Below are positions 33,466 through 38,722 of a DNA stretch of 38,722 bases, one piece after another. Made by a program: the position numbers and the translations under genes. The notes under the pieces are model-generated. The model did not search any database. It was not told the DNA's origin and was given only the letters and a program-made list of their open reading frames with translations. The DNA is taken from positions 485,869-524,590 of the forward strand of contig NW_005434642.1 in the NCBI RefSeq assembly GCF_000315625.1. Direction: 5' to 3'. Numbering within the stretch: position 1 is the stretch's first letter; each line of letters opens with the position of its first letter. This DNA comes from Guillardia theta CCMP2712 (Eukaryota > Cryptophyceae > Pyrenomonadales > Geminigeraceae).

Positions 33466-35454
33466 ATGCGGCGGCACAGTATGAGCGAAGTGGGAGGGGG
33501 AAGAGGCGCGGTGCCCCCCCAGGCGCTCATGAGCAAGATCAGGATAAGCCCCTCGGAAGATGCTCCCGTTGCAAGCGGAAGGGCAGGCGATGACGTTGAA
33601 TGGGGTCAACCAGAGAAGGCGATTCGATACACCTATGACGAAGAGCTGGAGGAGTGGGAGACACGGAGAGTATACATCATTCTGTCAGAGAAGCCCTTTG
33701 CCAAGGGTGGAGCGAGGGTTTGTTACAAAGCAAGACAGCTTCACCGTGATGGCACCACAACGCTTTCGGTACGCATGACTGCTTGTTGCACCTCAATGTA
33801 GGGTCGTAAGCAGAAGACTTGTTTCTGGTCTTGATTTTCCTAATTCTTGATCTTGATCTTGTCTTGATCTTCCATGTGTCGTTGTTTTGACTATGATATC
33901 ATCCCCATTGGAATGTCCATACATGGTCGTAAACGATGCGTCTTCGCAGGTCGCGAAAATGTTTATGAAGGACCATCTTCCGGAAGATTATTTCAACGAA
34001 TGCATGATTCAGGTCAGACAGCTGCCTATCGCTGAATGTCAAATCTTTGCCAACGACTAACACCGTTTGCACAGTTGCTGGCAAGGTCCTATGCTAAGAC
34101 TTTCAATGAACTTGGATTGCAGAGGCAATTACAGTTCTTGCCGGTTGGTGTGTTCAAGCTCAGTGAAAGGGGTGGGGCACTGGTGAACATAGAGCCGATG
34201 CTTGAGGGAGACTATGTGAAGCACAATGACAATGACGGGCATGTCGATACGAATGACATGTATCCACAAGTAATTTGTTTAAACTTTGATCAACATGAGC
34301 TGATCTTCTTTCTTTACAGGCCTTCAGCCATTACACGTGGGAAGCAAGTGGAAAAAAAGTGATTAATCATTTGCGTCATCTATCAGTTGTTTGACAATCT
34401 CTTGATTTCGCAGTTATTAATTTGCGACATTCAAGGAGTTGGTGATTATTACACAGATCCTCAAATTCATTCCATTGATGGTACGGAGTTCGCTGCTTAT
34501 TTGTTGTCTACCCTTTGATAGTTTTACAAGGGGAAGGGTTTGGAAGTGGAAATATGGGCCCAGAAGGAATTCGACGTTTCTTTTTGACTCACAAGTAGGC
34601 ATTGTTTCTTTCTTGATTGATACTCATTCTGCGCAATAGGTGTAACAAAGTTTGTAAGTGGCTAGAGCTCGAACCTGTCAGCGACCCGCTCAAGAAGAGA
34701 GAAGAAAAGTCCAAATACAACATTCAAGAAAATTCCAAGTCCGATGGCTCAAAGAAGCCAGCGAAGTAAGCTTCTCAACATCGCCAAGTCACGTCTGAAA
34801 TTCTTGCAGGTTGTGGTCATCTGGTGCTTCATATGCAGGTGCAATCATGCGGGCTATCAAGGTTCATTTCCTTTTACCGTCTTGTTCTCTGTGATATTCA
34901 TTCTCGCAGTCCGCTGCTGCTCCTATGAGCCCTCGTGGCCGATCTCAGAGCCCAGAGGCGAGAGCCAGACCTGGTGACCATTCTCCACCCGGCTCGCCTC
35001 TTGGAAGAGAAGTGCGACTTCAGACGATTGAAGATGAACATGCAGAGGTGACATAATTGCTGAGGACGTTGCGTGTTTTCATTTTTTTGCTGCCTAGGAG
35101 GAGCATTCGGCTGCTGCCCCTGTCAAGTTTGATAGAAAGTATGTCTACTCTGATCTCGTCGTTGTGGACATGCATTCGATTGCCAATAATCCTATTTGCA
35201 GGAAATCTCGATCTGCAATGATGGGTAGACGTCCGGCTGTTCCCGGAACGATGATGACACATCGAGATGAAGATGATCAAGCAAATCATCATGCTGCATC
35301 TCTGCGATCTATGCCTGACACGTCCCGCAAATATTCAGAGGATTCAAGTGGCATTCTCAGACACAGTGCAGATTCGACCGATGGCGATGCTGCTCGCGGG
35401 GGCCGGCAACCGCAAAGATTAGTCAGGAGTAATTCCATCTCTGAGCGCAAATGA
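33466..35454 (+). CDS. Alpha-type protein kinase, eEF2K-like
   Basis: An atypical Ser/Thr kinase of the eEF2K/myosin heavy chain kinase family. Exons include 33466-33768, 33950-34012, 34075-34269, 34320-34358 and several more, ending at TGA 35454. Exon 1 has RYTYDEELEEWETRRVYII, EKPFAKGGARVCYKARQL (the Gly-rich nucleotide loop, residues 81-89). Exon 2 begins VAKMF with the likely catalytic Lys104. Exon 3 has VNIEPMLEGDYVKHNDNDG. Then AFSHYTWEASGKK, LLICDIQGVGDYYTDPQIHS, EGFGSGNMGPEGIRRFFLTH and KCNKVCKWLEL, where His and two Cys form the usual zinc site. These match eEF2K closely. The C-terminal 180 or so residues are charged, Ser/Pro-rich and apparently disordered; SEL1-type repeats of eEF2K are not seen. 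Substrate unknown; eEF2 is an inference. Confidence 0.92.
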
Positions 35455-36317
35455 ATTCAGCATTCTTCTTGGCCTGGCCCTCGTCATTTTTTTTGAAGCT
35501 TTGACTTTTCAAAACTTGAACGCTCTAACGCAGCCCAGCCACGCCGGCCCGGGGGGCCGCCGGCCGCTGCAAGGGCATCCGTCAGGCCCGGTCACCGCGC
35601 CCGGCGCACTGATCGGACTTTGAGTAAAATGATCGGACCGTATCGGACGCCGGCCGCCGGAGTCAATTTTCATTCGGGGCCCCGGTGACGGACTGGACTC
35701 CGTGCTCGCCTCAGTATCAAAGTTGTGGGAAAACCCGATGAAATGCCCGTGTAGGTGAAGCTGATGGCGAGCGAAGCGATGGGAAGGAGAGGATGAAGAG
35801 GAGGAGGAGGAGGAGGGGACGGGGAGGGAGAGACAGAATTAGGAGGAGGTTGAGGAGGAGGAGGAGTGGGGACTTCAAGCTCCATCCACCCCATTCATTG
35901 TTCCTATGTTGATTTCTTGCCGATGATGGTTGGAAATTCAATCCGGGAGATATTTCTGCACTTGTCAGAATTCATGTTCTCGTCTCCGGGCGATGAGTGA
36001 AACTGCTTCTGTTTTCAGAGTAAAAGTCGATTGGGGGGATCGTAAGGGGTTTTTGTGAATTGATGAGTCATAGGAGGATGCAAATTCATGTGAGCTAGGA
36101 GATTTTCTCTCGTTTTAACTTTCAAATGTGTGATACGATCTTTGGTTGTCCTTGTCAGCAGAAGCTGAACAATCTGTAGATGATCCTCATGTTTGAAGCA
36201 GAAGTGGATCCATCCATCGCAGTCATTGTTCCATGAACTAGACATCGACTCTTGAAGCCTTAGCATCTCTTCTCCAAACATCCATCTCTCAAGATGTTAG
36301 TTTGAACTTCCTTGCAG
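35455..36317. other. Intergenic and 5' region of the coiled-coil gene
   Basis: Alpha-kinase 3' UTR, a GC-rich patch (35525-35700), a GGA-rich stretch (35790-35865), then mixed sequence. An ATG at about 35923 (MMVGNSIREIFLHLSEFMF) could start an upstream exon of the next gene, but I found no phase-compatible splice. A minus-strand 88-codon frame (36281-36015) has balanced composition but no partner. Confidence 0.4.
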
Positions 36318-36880
36318 GTCGTAGGCAAAAGTCATTCTTGAGCAGCAACGATTTTCGACATTTTCGCTATACTGTACCGGCCGCTTGGATCGAGAAAGAT
36401 CACGAGAGGATTATGAAACTTTTCAAGAGGATAGCCAAGGTTGCGACCAAGTCCAAGAAGGACAACACAGATGTCGTAGCTCCACTAGCAAAGCCAGCAA
36501 GTGAGCAAGATACTAAGGTTATCGCGAAACCATTGCCTTCCGGTGTGGTCGCAAGCGCGGTTGTGCAAGATGAAGAAACGAGACAAGATCCATCGGTGCA
36601 GCAAGGTGAGCAAGCGCCGAAGGTTCGGGAGGATGTAGATGTACCCACGAGCAGACAAGCCACACCAGCATCGACAACCAAACAGGACTTGACTGAAGAG
36701 CTTGAGCAGCTCAAGCAAAGAAACTTAGAGCTAAAACAGAAAAACAAGTTCTTGATCAACCTGGTATTTCTCAGCTTAATGCAAGCAGCCTTACTGACGA
36801 TTTGACAGCTTGCAGTCTCAGAGTTGGATGAAGAGACATTAAGGAATGAACTGAAGCAGCTCCAAGGAGTGAAATCGTGA
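36318..36880 (+). CDS. Coiled-coil protein of unknown function
   Basis: The frame opens after a CTTCCTTGCAG acceptor (exon from 36318) and encodes RRQKSFLSSNDFRHFRYTVP, AAWIEKDHERIMKLFKRIAK, a Lys/Ala/Val/Gln-rich disordered middle, and a coiled coil LTEELEQLKQRNLELKQKNK. A short intron (GTATTT...GACAG, about 36764-36808) joins it to LAVSELDEETLRNELKQLQG and the stop at 36878-36880. An internal ATG at 36412 would give a shorter protein of about 140 residues. I favour an upstream first exon because the sequence before that ATG looks coding. No recognised family; only 153 bp separates its stop from that of the convergent Jupiter-like gene. Confidence 0.55.
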
Positions 36881-37033
36881 AATTCTGATCCGCAAAAGAC
36901 CTCGTGTGCACACCGCAATTGTATTAATAAGGAAGAGAAGATCAATGGTTAGTCTTGCTTCTTGATGACGCATCTTAGATGTAAATTACAACTACACATT
37001 CCGCACTTCTTTGACGTCCTTGTCTCATCCGCT

Positions 37034-37408
37034 TCACGACCAGCTGAGGATGTTTCCGCTGCTCTTTCCTCCAGGAGCATGGTGCACCTTGACACTGGAG
37101 GCTCCGGTGTCACCGAAGCCCTTGGCGGGCTGCACGTTGGTGGCCTTGTTCTCAACTCCACACCCGATGCGGTTGTCAACGAACTCTCCCTTCCTTGCCG
37201 CACGAGCAGCAGGTGCCGCTGGCTCACTGGCCACAGACGAAGCGTTGGGGTCACGCTTCTTGATGGGAGCCTGGCGCCAAGATAAGCTCGATGCTTACAA
37301 CCTCATCCTCCACTCACCGGAGCGGAATCATCTCCCCAGCCAAAGCTAGTGCCCATCGCGTTTCCTCCGCCAGGAGGAGCATGGAGGCGAGTGGAAGAGC
37401 GACCACTG
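37034..37408 (-). CDS. Jupiter/HN1-like microtubule-associated small protein (5' end incomplete)
   Basis: Two exons on the minus strand (37408-37318 and 37270-37034) joined over a 47-nt intron give SSTRLHAPPGGGNAMGTSFG, WGDDSAP, then APIKKRDPNASSVASEPAAP, KGEFVDNRIGCGVENKATNV and a C-terminus VKVHHAPGGKSSGNILSWS. Two copies of a PPGG/PGGKSS-type motif, one early and one at the C-terminus, separated by a disordered basic spacer, match the Jupiter/HN1 (JPT) family plan, in which such motifs occur in small microtubule-associated proteins. The first exon, with the start codon, was not found; the CT-rich minus-strand sequence at 37500-37680 looks like its leader. The first exon must end with two bases of a split codon. 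Confidence 0.6.
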
Positions 37409-38722
37409 CTGTGGTCGTGAATCAAATGTGCCTGGTTGATCTAGACGAGCGTGTCAGGTATGAGAAACATATAATGAAAGAGACATGGCAGAGTAACTAT
37501 GTCTTCACAAACATGACAACGGAAGAGAATGGTGGTTGTGGTGGTGTTGGAAGGGTGATGATAATGAGAGATAGAAAGGAGAAGGGAGAGAAGGGAGGGA
37601 GGGAGTTAGAGGAATGAAGGAAGAGGAGGAAGTAGTTAGAGGAAGGAAGGAAGATGAGGATCATATCTCAAGGAGGAGAGCAGGACGTGTCGGATGTACC
37701 GATGCCATGAACGCGAACTAGCAGAATATCGTCGCTTGTCCGGTTTTGTAGGGTTTGAGCAGGGGAGAGTCGAGCTTTTCCGGGGAGAAAATAATTTAGA
37801 GATCACTGATATAGTTTATGAAATATATTTTGGAATTTTGAATATTAGCAGTAATATTTGAATATATATTGATAGATTCGTATATTGGAACCCTTTCATG
37901 GGAATATCACCTAAATCATTTGAACTATACCGGTGCAGGGCTTTGTCTCGCTCATCATTTTTGAAGTACCGGTATTTTACATGTGAATTCAGTAGGTACT
38001 GGTAGTCAATTTTAGTTTCTGGTACCCCCCTGTGGTTGCAGAAAGTTAACCAACGGCAGTCTCATATTTGAACGAGAGCATACCACATCCCCGCTCAGCC
38101 ACCTTTTTACACGCCTTTTCAAAAACGTTCCTTTTCGGCGGCCCGGCCTGGACTATCATCAGTACTAGCGACTGATGTGAAAGATCGTCCGGGTTAAAAA
38201 AAGAACTTGCTTGAAACCCGGCCCTGACCCGCCCCCCCGGCCCGGGCCCACTGGGCCAGGGGGTGCGATGGCCGCCGCCCGGGCCGCTGCTCACTGCGGC
38301 CCCGCTGGAAACCGTTGAACATTCAAGTTACTGATAATGACTCACGGTGATGCGGCAGTGCGGCGCCGCGGTGACCGCTACTCGGCGCCGGGACTGTCGG
38401 CCCGGCGGCCACTGACTTCACAGAGTTAAAAACTTGCAGTGAGTTGCAGTTACGGTGAATCATTGCGGCTCAGTCATGTGAGGACTCAGGACTTGAAGAG
38501 TCGCTGTTGGATGTCCAACGGTATTAGTAATGTGATTGTTGACGTGACTTCAAGCCGTCCGTCACTAGGTCATGTTTTTCTTGGTGGTTGTCAGTGATAC
38601 AGTAAGTTTGCAGCTGTTTCTGCACTTGTGGCATGTAGCACAAGAAACGACCGTTTGCAGCAAGATTTTTCAATTCAAACTGACAAAAGAAGCTCTGGGG
38701 GACGGAGGAGGAGGAGGAGGAG
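37409..38722. other. Terminal intergenic region
   Basis: Upstream of the Jupiter-like gene: a purine-rich stretch on + (37550-37680), an AT-rich segment (37790-37920), a TACCGGTA element (37966-37973), a GC-rich patch (38130-38420), and mixed sequence ending in a GGA repeat at the window edge. No convincing gene. Confidence 0.5.

Noticed and set aside
36015-36281. 88-codon minus frame upstream of the coiled-coil gene
   Set aside because: Composition is plausible, but it has no partner exons, family match or flanking signals; left unassigned.
38046-38294. 82-codon minus frame near the right end
   Set aside because: It runs through a GC patch and encodes Gly/Pro-rich sequence; no support for a gene.

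Overview
The window is nuclear DNA of a photosynthetic eukaryote with a secondary red plastid, most likely a cryptophyte of the Guillardia type (inference). The best evidence is a nuclear psbU gene whose product starts with a signal peptide ending in an ASA|F motif, followed by a transit-type region and a twin-arginine thylakoid signal. Genes are intron-rich, many introns are only 42-60 nt, and a 100-N gap (26271-26370) marks an assembly scaffold. There are no bacterial operons, CRISPR arrays or transposons that I can recognise.

Layout, left to right: the 3' part of a Cys-rich tail-anchored protein (+); POP1 of RNase P/MRP (-); psbU (+); a small acidic protein (-); a KDO transferase, WaaA/KdtA type (+); a dual-specificity phosphatase with an N-myristoylation-type start and a three-fold Gln-rich repeat (-); an 85-aa hypothetical (+); a large helical-repeat protein that I cannot name (-); a 2.8-kb divergent intergenic region with a GC-rich island; TPX2 (+); a C-terminal-motor kinesin (kinesin-14) (+); NELF-B (-); an eEF2K-like alpha-kinase (+); a coiled-coil protein (+); and a Jupiter/HN1-like protein (-). 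Neighbours mostly alternate in strand, giving tight convergent pairs (as little as about 60 bp between stop codons) and roomier divergent promoter regions.

These are housekeeping and cell-biology genes rather than one pathway. One loose theme is spindle and microtubule biology: TPX2 and kinesin-14 lie side by side on the same strand, and the Jupiter/HN1-like gene is 8.4 kb further on. RNA-related genes are POP1 (tRNA/rRNA processing) and NELF-B (promoter-proximal pausing). Plastid and envelope functions are represented by psbU and waaA.

The most notable results come from splicing by eye. One is a NELF-B orthologue, from a family best known in animals and a few protists. Another is a complete three-exon KDO transferase whose catalytic HGASVGE segment is out of frame in any unspliced reading. 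The intergenic DNA shows recurrent G-rich GGGGTACT elements, GC islands and short direct repeats. Exon coordinates were derived by hand from splice consensus, reading frame and family resemblance; no alignment or transcript was available.
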